A stretch of 64,000 nucleotides of DNA from Immersiella caudata (lineage: Eukaryota; Ascomycota; Sordariomycetes; Sordariales; Lasiosphaeriaceae), in contig JAULSU010000002.1 in assembly GCA_030512335.1 (NCBI GenBank), positions 620,001 to 684,000 on the forward strand. The letters are read 5' to 3'. A program made the position numbers and the translations under genes. The first letter of the stretch is position 1. Each line of letters opens with the position of its first letter. Of this stretch, positions 34,235 to 46,495 are shown piece after piece. The notes under the pieces are model-generated. The model saw only the letters and a list, made by a program, of their open reading frames with translations, did no database searches and had not been told where the DNA came from.

Positions 34235-35389
34235 ACATCCCGCCAGTAACGCGCATCCTTCTGATAGTGTTGGCGCTGCAGTCGGTGCTCAGCGCAGCAA
34301 TCCGTTATCGACAATGGACGGCGCACTCGGAGATCGTCATCCCGTATCTCAACTTGATCCCGCAGCTCTCGCTCGTCTACCCCTGGACATTTGTCTCGAC
34401 GACCCTCGTTGAGAGCAACATCTTCACACTGAGCATCGCTTGCGTGACGCTGTACAATGGCGGTCGCTATCTGGAGCGAGCTTGGTCTTCGAGGGAATTC
34501 GCCAAATTCCTCCTGGTTTCGGCCTTGATTCCCAATGTCCTTACCTTTGCGACCATGATTGTGTTCTTTGCGTTTATTCGCAACGAACGCTGGACGTATG
34601 TCACCTACCATGTCGTTTGACATTACGGAGTGAGCTAACCGGTTGTCGAACAGTTTGACGACTATCGCAGGCACTATTCCCCTCCAGATCTCGTTCCTGG
34701 TCGCCTTCAGCCAACTTGTTCCCGCCCATACCGTCACCCTCTTCCGCGGGCTACTGTCCCTCCGCGTCCCACGCTTTCCGCTGCTCTACATTGGTGTTGT
34801 CACATTCTTGTGCTTGACGCCCATCCTCACCTCCGCGTCCTTCTTTCTGGCTGTCTTCGGCTTCCTGACGAGTTGGACATATCTTCGATTCTACAAGCCC
34901 GTCTTCCCCGATCTCGATACCTCCCAGCCCAGCTCGCTGCGAGGCGACGCCAGCGAAACGTTCGCCTTTGCCGAATTCTTCCCAGGTCCCGTACGGCCGT
35001 TCGTTGCTGGCGTTTCCAACCAGATATTCGATGCGCTGGTTGCCGTCCGGATATGCACCCCGTTCAGCGCCGCCGATCACTACACGGCACGGGGCGATGG
35101 CTTTGGGCAGCGAAGTGCGCCTGGCAGCGCTAGGGCCGAGGCCGAACGGAGGCGTGCCCTTGCTCTCAAGGCTTTGGATCAGCGTCTGCACGCGGCTACC
35201 GCCCAGTCGGCACAACGCTCATCAGGCGCTGGGCCGTCCGCCGCCCCTTCGAACCCTGCGCCCTCAGCAAGCGGGCCGACAGTCCAGACACAACCGCAGA
35301 TCGGCGGTCAGAAGGCCATGACATCCCAGCCTAGCGGGATGCTTGGGGAAACTAACTATACCCCTGATGGCGATGGAGACAAGGCATAG
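34219..35389 (+). CDS. TMEM115-type (DUF1751) multispanning Golgi/ER membrane protein
   Basis: Rhomboid-fold integral membrane protein without the rhomboid catalytic pair; animal TMEM115 acts in Golgi-to-ER retrograde traffic. Two exons, 34219..34595 and 34654..35389 (58-bp intron with a GCTAAC branch point), give 370 residues. Several hydrophobic helices in the first ~215 residues include ITRILLIVLA-like helix 1, IPYLNLIPQLSLVYPWTFVS, ESNIFTLSIACVTLYNGGRY with LERAWSSREFAKF after it, and PLLYIGVVTFLCLTP. YNGGRYLERAW and FLTSWTYLRFYKP are family signatures. The last 150 residues are soluble, Ala/Ser/Pro-rich, likely cytosolic. The start MPPRINIPP fits family N-termini better than the upstream ATG. 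Confidence 0.9.
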
Positions 35390-38300
35390 GAGGCCACGAG
35401 AGAGTGGGTGGAGCGTCAGAGCTCGGTTTATTCGGGTTCGGTTTATGACACGCCCTTGAGTGCTTCCCCAGAACGGGGTAGACACCCATGAGGCTTACAA
35501 GCTTATAATTCGACGGACTGGCGTCGGAGTTACGAGACGGTTGCTTTGTTCTGGTCTCGACTGGGGCTCCTCTGACAGAAGGTGTTGAAATTCCGTGGGT
35601 TTTTTTATAAGCGTCAGCGGTCGGTCATGTTGTATATTAGACGTGTGCTGTTCGATATGATCAGCGGTTTATGCTTACCGGGTTGGAAGTGGTGTGAATG
35701 ATAAGGGCTTCAATGGCAACAAAGGGTTTCGATGATGGCATAGTGTGATGAGTAGATAACTGAGGAAAGATCCTTCTCCCGCCATGTTTCACCGATGATG
35801 TTGCCTCAATGTTGGACCATGGTTAGGTGTGTCTCGCAGCTTACTTGGTGGTGCTTAGATACAGCTCGTCACTACAGAACACAAGGTGTTGCTGTGGTCA
35901 GAGATCCCTTCCATTCTCGAATCTCGTCATGGATCCTTCGGCTCCATCAGCGTGTGATCTTCACCTGGGACCATACTTCATCTAGAGTTGTCCCGTTCAA
36001 ATCTAAACCCACATATCATCGATTTCCTCTCAGGCATATACTCCTTAAGGGTGTCGAAGTTGACTGTGACCCCAGAGTAGAGAAGGTTAGCAATGCAGGC
36101 CCTCGCAGGGTGAATCGCCATGGTACCCGTGTTTGAGAGCTCAGGGGTACCTCCATGTTTTAGTTGAAGCATGGGAAAATAAAGGGTACCTAAGAGGAAA
36201 ACATGCCAACAGCCAACAACCACAGCCAACAGGCTTGATGATGTTGACTAGTAAGGAGGAGAGCTGTATGTGTTCCAGGCCAAGCTGAGAACTCACAATT
36301 GATAGAAGTTTCATGTCTGCGGTGGCATCTTTCTCACTTGTCTGGACCTGATCTTGGGTAACTCTGATGCCCTCCATGGGTCGGTCCTGTCCAGGGAAAG
36401 AACACGAGGTGGCCATGGTATCTCTATACATCCCTCGCTAGGCATGTTATCTTTCTATTTTGGTTGATCCCAGACTTCAACTTCAGCCCAATCTAGTATC
36501 TTTCTCGTCATCCCAGACTGCGCTTCTACAATCCACCTTATTCAACTCGCACTCTCTTAATAGGCGACAGGATATTTTACTGCTCATCACTTAACTAGCA
36601 CCTGGCCCTTATTGTTTCGAGGAGCCATCCTCCAACCTCCTCGTCAACGATCCATAGCAGAGGGGTTGCACCAAACTGAACGCCCCGAAAGACTCCTAAG
36701 TGATATCCAGCTACCACATGAGGGTTGCGTACTGCGCGTACCCCATTTATTACGAGTAACACATGAAGTTGATATCACTGTAGGCACAGGCTAGCATCCT
36801 GGAGAGGAGAGCATTTGTGAGGGAAACAAAGTTCTAAAGGGAACTGGTTATGGCTTCGACCATACTGACATCTGTCAGATTACCAAGGAATGTCCCAAAA
36901 CGTTGTAACTTTTCAACACGTGGCATCCGTCCAGACTTTCCCGTGAATCACTATGCACGGTTGCGGAGACTGGAGAGCTTATGAAAAACTCGGCGCGTGA
37001 ACGAGACCCGGGCTGACACTGCTGCAAATGCGTGGGTTCAGCTCAGAGTCGCTTTCATGAGCCATTCGCACTGGAGCTCCCCATCCCACGAGGAAACAGA
37101 GATGAAGCCTTCAAGGACATATCCGAATTACCAGCTTTGACAAGTACAATTTCTCTGCCCAGGCGGTCTTTCGGTTCAAGGACGTTGCTGTACTTACTCG
37201 GACGTTGTACCCACAAGTCGAGAGCCCGGAGTGCACAACGGCCGCATGCCATGTACGTCGACATCAGGGGACATTTGTGCCACTGACATGCGGTCATCAG
37301 CGGCTGACAACTGGCCAGGCCCCAAATTAAACTTCACCTTCGAGATGCTTGTCGAAGACTGCGGTAGCTCTTCTAGTAGCGCGGCTGACCTGCGGAAGGC
37401 GGCTGACAGGCCCCCTGTTCGCTCGCGGCTGGCTGGAAGGCTGGCCCTCCGGTCGTGACGGTGGGCTGCACGGGGCCGTGGTGCCTCTCTGTGTGCCTCT
37501 TGTTTCAGAGTTTCAGGTTCGTGATTCGCCTCGGGGACAAACGCCCTAGAATCCTCCGACAGCGTCATCAAATGCCGGCCAGCCAATCACGCAGCGCAGC
37601 GGCCAATGTCGACACGATGAGCTGTCTGGCGATAATTCGGCAGGGAATGAATCAGCATGGGGGTTTTTATTCACCATGTGCGTACCAGTCTGAGACTTGA
37701 CGAAAAGACCTAACGTCGCCACGATTCGCACGGGCTGGCAGTTGGCAGACAGAAGCCAAGGCACTCAAGTGGCCCAAGGGGCAGTCGGTTCCGTGGTGGC
37801 GGGCAGGCGGGACGGCGGGACACGGGACGCGGGACGCTGTGAAACTCGGCACACCTGGCAGGCGACACCTGTGGACAGGCACGAAATGGCGTTGACGAAA
37901 CGATCGAAAGTCCCACAACAGGCGGGGGGAAGAGAGGGTATGATATGGAGCCGGAGGACCGCCAGCTCCCGTCTCCTCGGGTGCCCGCATCGCACCGGAA
38001 CACGGCAGGCAGCCACCGGGTCCGCCTATTCGACTTGGTCGTCCCCTTTACGCGGGCGCGCGTGCAGCCGGGCAGGAGCTAATCTTGAAGCAGGCCGACT
38101 CTTCGGGTGGTGTTGTGCTCCGGTGTGTGGTGCTCCCAATGTCTGGCAACGCTCTGCAGTGCGCTGTGTCGAAACAAACCAAACCAAGCCTGCCAACCAC
38201 CCACCCACGCCCTCACGTCCTCGCGCAGCCGCGCCCCAGTGCCGTCAGCGGACGCCGGGGAACAACCGCTGGGCGATTCGATCGGGGTTGGCTGCGCGAC

Positions 38301-41300
38301 GCCGCAAATCCCTGTCGATCAAGGCCTGCGTCAGTGTGGGAACAGGAGGCCAGTGGGCGCCCCCCGGCTGAGGCTGGCAACAGCACTGACACACCCCTGT
38401 TTTGTGTTTTATCCCGCCCACTAACCTGCTTCTTGTGTTTCTCTTCTCCCGGTAAAAATAACTTGCGAATGAGATCGATCTCCATTGCATCGCTGTTGTT
38501 GCGTCCGTTGCATCCATGCGAGACGCCCAGGGCCATGACCGAGGGAAGCCATCCTAGGCGGATCTTTAGCGCCGTTTTGAAAGCGCAGACGATTCGAGCC
38601 GAATCAGATCTAGGTGGTGGGGCCCTGTGGGGAGGGGTGCCAAGTCACGTGCTGGGTTCGGCAATGCAAATCTGGAAACACCCGTCCCTAACGCTGCTTG
38701 TCGTCGTGGAGATGGAGTCCACTCACTGCACAGGTCGGATCAGGCTCACAGGCTTGCGTGCCCGCGGACGCACGAAGCACATCTTGCACGGAGAAATGTG
38801 CCACTCGCTGGCTGCATCAAGTGTGAGTGGCGTTTCTGATGGACTCTGTACGGCGCATCCTCATACTCCCTCTACCCAACAGGCACGCTGTATCAAGTCT
38901 GCATGGCCGCCGAGACAGAGCCAGACACACATACATATGATGGATCACCCGCCCGCCAACCTCCAACGACAACGGCTGGTCGGGAACAAGAAACAAGTCG
39001 TCCTGCTTCCTTTTCTTTTCGTGTTTGCCCCCATCCCCGCCCTCCTTCCTCGCTCCCACTCGCTCGGCCACCCCCATCTGTTTCGACTTTGACGGCTGCC
39101 TTCTCATCACCATCACCCACAGCCATGGCAGCGATCCGCACTGTGGTGCCGGCCATGGCGACACGATGACTGACCGAACGAGCTCCTCCCTCCCACGTGA
39201 TAGAGAGCTGCTGGTCGCCTAGGCCTCGTTTCCGTTGCCGAGGAGGGGGCGGTCTGCGGACTACAACACAGTTTCGCAGTAGCTAACAACGGGATTTATT
39301 AAGTTATTAGCCAAGGTAGCCGCGATAAAACGCCCTGGGTTGCGCATCCAAACTCATCCGTCCCACCACACAAAGTGCCACACTGTCATCCCTTGCTGCA
39401 CCCACCTGCGCTTCCTGCTCCGCGCTCCGTGCTCCGTGCTCCCTGTTCCCTGCACCGCGCACCTTCTGCATCCATCCACAAAAGGGATCTCCGCACCGAC
39501 CGACCCACAGGGGCCGCCAAGCCGCCAAGGCCCACGCCCTCTCACACCTCCCCACACACCCGCTGGCCCCTTCGCACAAATGACTCCAAGCATCGCAAGC
39601 CACCAGCGCAAAAACGCCCAAGAAGGCCAGACGGCCAGATCCCACCCAAGCCTCGCCGTGTGGAACGCCTTCAACTTACCGAGTTTTCGACACGGGCAAA
39701 TGAGACACCCTGAACCACTGGCAATCCACCAACGGCCTGCATATGCGTGAGGATGAGCTGCAGGCCCGAATGCAGCTATCCTCTCACCTCTCACGGTCAT
39801 CTCCCTCTCTTCTTCTTTCCATCTCTCTTGCGGCTTGCGGTGCCGCGAGCGATGGGAGCCACCCCCTTCGATCAAGAAGCCTCGGGCAAAAGCGCTGGTC
39901 CACCGCCCCCGCTCTCCCGTCACGCCCCCGTTACCGGCATCCAACCCTGGAACCTGAATGGCATCGCTGTTCGCGCCCCTTTGCTCCTCCTGTCATCCGC
40001 ATCTTCCCACTCCACCGCTGCTGCGGCTCTTCCGGGACAGCTTCCGCGTCCCAACGCTGACGGTCATGTGCGCGTGGGCCGACACGGTTGGTCGATGTCC
40101 GGACTTTTTTTCTCTTTCCCCCTCGCCAACGCCTACCTTCCCCCAACCACCCCAGATCTGGAACGCTCGGTAAATAATGCGTGGATCTGACCAGATATAT
40201 CTAGGCACGCCAATGTGCATCGACACATGCCCGCTGCAAAGGGCCCAGTGGCGGGATGCATCGCGACAGCGCAAGTGTCAGGGGGCTACCCATATGGCAG
40301 CGTCCCGTCATTAAGGTATCTTGCTCGCGGAGAACGATAATATGCCAGCCAATATGTCAGGGAACCCGACATGTTCCATATGGGTAATATGCGGGCTATT
40401 TAAGTTGATGACGGAGTGTGTTGGAGGGGTCTTGGCGCCGACCCGCCAACGGGTGCTTCGAAAAAGTCGCGATCGACGACCGACTCGTCCCGTCCGACCC
40501 GTCAACCCGTGACACAGACTCAGTTTGCCCTCAGCTCACGGAATAAATGTCTCCCAACGCGCAGCGCTATCATGGCGACTAGCGAGGTCAAACATGCAAC
40601 GCTTCGCCAGTCCCTTTCCGCGCTTTTTCTGAGCCGCTTTTCGTTTGCTTTTTGGTGTTTCTGGTGCCCCGCGAACCGAGCCGAGTCGATCAGGAAAGTA
40701 ACCACGGAGGTCTGAAACCGGAGATCGTCCATGAGTCGCGTTCATCAACCCAACCCGAACCCAGCGGATAGCCGATTTGAACGTCGTATGTGAGCAGCCA
40801 TGCTGGCAAGCCTTTCTCAGCGCGCCTCAGCAATGATGAGAGCGCCCGAATCGGTGGCGCATGCTGACGAAGAGGACCCGTCGATGCGGGTACCCACCAG
40901 TCATTGCATCGCCTGAGTTCCCAGTTTGTCACCCCCAAGATGATTTTTTTGTTCTCTCGTCATCAACTTTCCGCTGGCGGCCCAATGGTTCAGTGTGGGG
41001 AGAGGCTCCCTTACCTGAATCAGGGCCTGTCGCTAAGCGGAAATACCGTGTCTGGCCTAGCCCACGGCCTTTTTTCTCCTCAGCGTCTAAATTTGAACAA
41101 CAAGGCGCCACGTGCGATACACCCGAATAGGATTAGGGCTTCCCCCTGTTCCTTGAAGCGGATGGTGTGCAGAAGCGAGCCTGTTCTTCACGGGGGGGGC
41201 TGCCACCCCTGACCTTCACCAACGCGTTGATGCCTCACACCCGACGAATCGCGGTGAACGGGTATCGCTCCGGAAGCAAGACACTCGGGGCTGAGATCAT

Positions 41301-44300
41301 GATGAATCCAGTCAACCGCCAGCACTGGTGGTGCTGACTGAGACGACGGTCTCGATTCTTGTGTTCTCTCGTGGGAGCTTCCCAGTGGAACATTTTCTGA
41401 GCATCTTGTTCTGGAAGCCCGGGAAGGACACTGCAGGCTTGAAGTGATTGCCGGGCGGATATGCAGACGGCTTCTTTCCTGAGTGATCACCCTTCAGATC
41501 AGGGCGTGCATATTTGCAGTTTCTGGTGTCATGTTACCCGCCAATTTTGTGCGGTGGGATCGCCATTCCTACCGCGCTGGCGAGATCCCTCGGGCGCCAC
41601 CTTTGGTGCGCTCTCAACGTCCACTGCGTAGCCCCCGCTCTAGGCTGTCCGTGGAAGCGCTTCCTTCCAGCCTCATCACCACCAACGCAACCAAAGCTTG
41701 GCTCGCGTCCTGACAAACGCAGGCCGCCAGGAAGACAGTCAGGAAGGCGAACGCTGGGGGCAAGCCATCGCACAATCAACCCAAACCAACAGCCGATCGC
41801 GTTCTTATTTTTAAATTCCCGCAGAGTTGCCCGACTGCCGCCGCCGCAACAAGACGGCCACAGGGAGGTCGCGCCGCAAAGCACCAACTGTGGCAGTCAG
41901 TTAGCCTCTGCAGATCTACACACGCCCCTCCTGTTTCTCCTGGGCTGGCGATGAACGGGGCGTTTCATCTAGAATCGGGGGTTCTCTCTCCAGGCCGCAT
42001 TGGTAGCCAACCGGGCTGCGAGGGCAGCCTCATATGGATGCAATCTCGGCCTTTATTGCGACCGTGGACGGCCGTGCGGTTGCGGGAGATGGGGTTCAAT
42101 CATGGGGAAGGGAACGGCTCTGCGTCACTGGCAGATGTTCATCAACCGAGCGTGTGAAAAGGAGAAGACCCCAGATCCCAGCGTGCGTGCACTATCAAAT
42201 AGCCCGCTTGCTCGGCCCAGAAAAATATCCCGTGGGAATGACACGTTGGTGCCAACTAGCCGAAGCACTCGCATCGCTTCCCGTCATTTCCATCCGCCGC
42301 ATTGAGGGTGCCGGTGGTGGTGGTCAGTGGGAACGGTGGTGGTGTGCTGCTCCTCTTGGTAGGTTACTGCAGCAGCGCGAAAAGAGGCTTGTCGGGTCGG
42401 TGCCACACATCTCCTCTTCGCCGACTTCACCAATATGGGTGAGGGGGGAAGGTAAGGTAAGGCGGTGGTGTGCATCGTATGAAGCAGGCTACGGCAGGTG
42501 TGCTGGCTTGTTTCTCTTTCGCTCTGCTGTCTGCTGCTTTGCTCTGCTGCGCTCGCCCCTTCTCCACCGTCCTGCCTATTTCTCTCACCTACCTGCCGGC
42601 GTGCTGCGGCGGTAAGGTGTCTAGGAGATGCATGTTATTTTCCGATGATGACGAGGGCTGGGCGGGCGATGAGGGCCCCCTGTTGGCTGGTGATCTGGTC
42701 CCCTTGCAAGCCAAAACGGCGCACCGCACTATCGAAAGTGCCAGTGTCATCGGATCCGAGGATTTTTGGCTTTCTTATTTCCTTGGACCGTAAGCCCACT
42801 TTGCGAGAGTTGGCAGGCGTTGGTGTGGGCTTTTTGGCGGGCGGTGCTGGCTCGGTGGGTGGTGGAGGCACAACACGGGACGACGCTGTGTCATGGACCC
42901 GTCCGTCCCCTGGTGCTTTGGCTGGGCCTGTTGCTGGACGATGCGGGTGGTGATGCATGGGTGGGAGACGGTCAGGTCGCACCAGTTGCCACAGACGCCA
43001 ATACCAGACGCTAAAAAGAAATGGCGTTGCCGCTCGCTCCGGAAACGCCCCTCCCACTCGGGGGGTGAAGTGGTTCTCGGCTCTGACAGTACCGGTTCGT
43101 ACCGGGTACAAAGGTGACCCTGGGAAAAGTGCGAAAGAGGACGATGGAGCCCTGCGGGGGAGGGGTGCTGTTTTCACGCCCCCAACCTCAACCCATGGAA
43201 CGGGGTGTATAGGGAAGAGGGGGGTGGCGCCGCGGCGGGCAAAAATCGTCGTCTTCGCTTGTGGGCCAGCATCCCCAGCAATCGTTGCCGTGCCTGGCTG
43301 GTGACGGGCAGGCAGATCCACACACACCCCTTCTCTGAGAGGACACACCTCCTCCGTCACCTCCCCTCCCTTGACCCAGCCAGCCCAGCCCGGATCCCCC
43401 AGCTCGGGGAAACACGCTTACCACACGCGCGCCGCCCGCACCGTAACCGCAACTGCCTTGCCCTGTCCTGCCCTGATGCTGCTGAACCGAGCCCCCAAGT
43501 TGGGATGAAACGGCTGCGGTTTTCCTGCTGTGGCGGGTACATCGGTGGTTTCTGGCTATAACAAGGCCATTCATCTTTCCTCTCTCTTCGCTCGACTGTC
43601 GGGGTTTCTCGTTTTGATTCTGCATCGTGTGACTCGCGGAATTTGGATTCCCTAATGGAGGGGAGGAACGGGGGATCCGACCGTTTTATTTCTTTTTCGT
43701 TGCAGGAGGCTTGTGGCGGTGAACCATTGAGGCTGTCGCTCGGTGGGGGGAAGTGGAGGCCCGCTTTTTAGGCTTGGCACTGGTGTCTTGCGAGGAGAGA
43801 CATGACATGCCATGGGACTGGAGTAAGACCGAGGTTCTCCGGCTGGAGGCGGTGGGTTTGGAATGTAGAATGAGGTGGGTTGGAGGTTTCATTATAGGTT
43901 AGAGTGAATCGAGTTGTTGAGTCAAGAGGTGCAACCTTCACCTTCCTCACCTCGCTGCATTGATGTGGGGGTCTTGCACGTGCTGTGTGCGATATGCTTG
44001 AATGTGATCGAGCCTGTACGTTTGTCAATAGAAATAAGGTATTCAGGCGCTCCAAATACTTTGAGATGTCTGGATACCGAACTGTAAAGGCGCGGTCCAG
44101 GCGGGTGAGCTTACTTTTCCCTGAGGCTCCTCCCAACTCTCCGCCACAACCTCCACCTGCGACTAGACGCCTGGGGCCCATCCCATTGTCGGGGGTTGGT
44201 TGCCTACGCCACTGGCTTTCGTGCAGCACTGAATGTAAAAATTGGGGCAATGGGCGTCGATAGCACTTGGCTGCTCAAGTCGGCGGAGAGCATTCAATGT

Positions 44301-46495
44301 TCCAGTCATCACCGAAGTACCGAAACCGGAGGATGAGATGTTTTTTTTTTTTGGACTTGTAGAGTCCACGAGTCTTGTTGTATGATATCAAGGGTCTATG
44401 GGTTGTCGAGGTTCTATCTACGCCCAATTCGTCGCTCTAACGAGTCGGAAGCCGATGGCCAGAACCCTGTCCTCCGGGGTTGAGGGCATCACAGTCGCAA
44501 GGTATATCAGTTATAGATAGGTGTTCTTATCATTCCTCCGTTTGTTATATCTTCATCCACTGGTGTATGCATTTTCGTGCGCAAAATCACCTGTTGGCTT
44601 GAAGGGCCAGACATATCCGAAGGCGGTGGCCCCGCCCCCAAGTCCTAACTAGCGACCAACTCAACATCAGTGGCCTTCCTAGAACTGCTGTGCGGCTAAT
44701 ACTCATCTCAAAAACGTCCCATATGACACATACGCCTCGATAAAGTTATGGCGTTGAGTAAATAGCTTCCCGTTCTCGGCGAATCGATCTCATCCGTGGT
44801 GTTGAACATCGCCAGGCCGTTCTTGATGGTCATTAGGACAATCCATCCCAAAAAACGTCTCATTGAGACACAGTCATGTTAAAAACGTCCCATGTGACGC
44901 ATATTAAGATTGGATCTCGGGATGGAGTCGTGGTGTTGACTGCTCGCCGCTCCGAACCCGGAGAGGCAGGCTTATCGGATGCACGGCTGCGGTTTACAGC
45001 TCGAACCCGCAAGATCGTGGCTCATGACCGGGTATCAGGACATTTCATCCTAAAAAACGTCTCATATGACACATCATTGCCCGGAAAAACATCCAATATG
45101 ATGCATTGGTTGGGGGAGGCAGTATCGTGGTGACAACATCTCCTTGATACCCAACACTCGATCACACTAACCGCTGGAATCTTCGAGATAAAGATGGGAG
45201 ACATCCGGGGACGGAACGTCGATAGGGTTATCATGTTATCATATCATGGGCAAAATTCTGAGCCGCCACTGCAAGTATTGTGTTGCATGGCAGACTTGCG
45301 GAGCTGCGTTGGATAAGGTGTGGCGGCCTTGACGTCGCCGTTACTACCTCTGTTACTACATCACGGCGTGCTCACAACATATGGGATCGAGTACACAAAG
45401 TTAAGGAACTGTGAAAATAGAATTCAGAGCCCTATGCTTAATGACTTAGTTTGAGTCGGAGCAGCGGATCGATGCGGTGAGGCTCGACTTGCTCTTTGCC
45501 CCCACGGCGCACGCACCTTTTCGCCCGATAGGATACCAATACAGAGCGGAACGGGAGCAACGTCACAAAGCCAAGGACGTCAATGGCTTTGTCACAAGGA
45601 GAACGTTAACAGCTCGCAAACATCAACAGACAACGGCGAAATGAGGTGAGGGTTTTCATCGTCACTTCGGTGATTTGCCTGCCAGTGGAAGCCAAGACTG
45701 GAAAATTGATAGGCTGGTCGGGGGCCTGCAAATGTAAGAGCACCCCTGTCAGCCGACTGGGGTCGCACATGAACCGGGGGGCTAATCACCATTCCACATT
45801 TGACAAGCATGGGTCCTGTCCCGCACCCGCCGGTACGCAGTGGCGCAGACGGCTGGTTGAAGTACTGTACAAGTACTGTACGCACCATGTTTCCACTTAG
45901 AAAAATGTGGGGCCCATTCTGTGGGTTAGGGGAGTTGAGCTGAGGCAAGAAGCGGAGGGCCGAGAGAGGTCGTGCCTACCCACGGCCGAGATTTCTTCGC
46001 CCCGGCACGCATTTCTCTTCCCCTTCCCCTTCCCCCTTCGAGCTTCTTGCCTCCATAGCTGGGCAAACGGTCTCCTACAACTCCGCCGAGGACCATAGAC
46101 CCAACGCCATCCCATTGTGCCTCTTCGCTCCATTCGTCCCATCCCTCCCTGATTGAGACAACCACCAAAACCCCTCTTCTGGCCTGTTTTGTTATGATTT
46201 GCTAGTTTGGTTTGTGGTCCGCCAGCGAGGTCAAGAGGTTGGGATTGAAGCAGGCAGAACACCACCATCCCAACATCGCCGACACCGACAACGCAGCCAT
46301 CGTTTGCGGTTGGCCCGCGCATACGGATATAAAAAGCAATCTGCTCCCCAAGTTTTTGAACCTCGGAAGCTTCCTGGTGTTGGGAAGCTTCTGTTGGACC
46401 TGTCGCGAGGCAAACTTTCGGAGCGCAACTGCGCGACTCACTTGAAACTACGATCCTACAACCCGTGCTGCTGAACAAGCTGCGCAAAGACTACC
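35390..46495. other. 11.1-kb gap with no credible gene
   Basis: By far the longest gap in the window, between the TMEM115-like gene and SSN6. Base composition changes along it: A/T-richer at about 35.5-36.9 kb and 44.3-45.5 kb, GC-rich between. The longest frames (38085-39092 +, 335 codons; 42635-43360 -, 241 codons) are low-complexity, lack motifs and have no in-phase exons. It contains degenerate repeats at 44.7-45.1 kb, an 11-bp inverted pair (40287-40297 / 40376-40386), a tandem AAGTACTGTAC at 45860-45881 and a poly-T run near 44340. The right part must carry the SSN6 promoter and 5' UTR. Confidence 0.5.
44710..45106. repeat. Five degenerate copies of a 22-bp motif
   Basis: Copies start at 44710, 44851, 44881, 45053 and 45085. 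The shared core is AAAAACGTCYCATATGACAC. Two pairs, 30 and 32 bp apart, are themselves about 200 bp apart with similar lead-in (AGGACA, then CATCC), so a unit of about 200 bp was duplicated. Most differences are transitions. No ORF is present. A decayed transposon end or satellite is likely. Confidence 0.6.

Noticed and set aside
33868..34737. 289-codon minus-strand frame
   Set aside because: It overlaps the first exon, intron and second exon of the TMEM115-like gene in antisense and has no motif, so it is a shadow.
40287..40386. 11-bp inverted pair TACCCATATGG / CCATATGGGTA as a second MITE
   Set aside because: Arms are too short, contain the palindrome CCATATGG, and do not extend outward.
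42635..43360. 241-codon minus-strand frame in the big gap
   Set aside because: Low complexity, no start context or domain, overlaps competing frames on the other strand.
44931..45022. Possible tRNA because of GGTTCGAG-like text on the minus strand
   Set aside because: No matching A box, acceptor stem or anticodon arm can be built.
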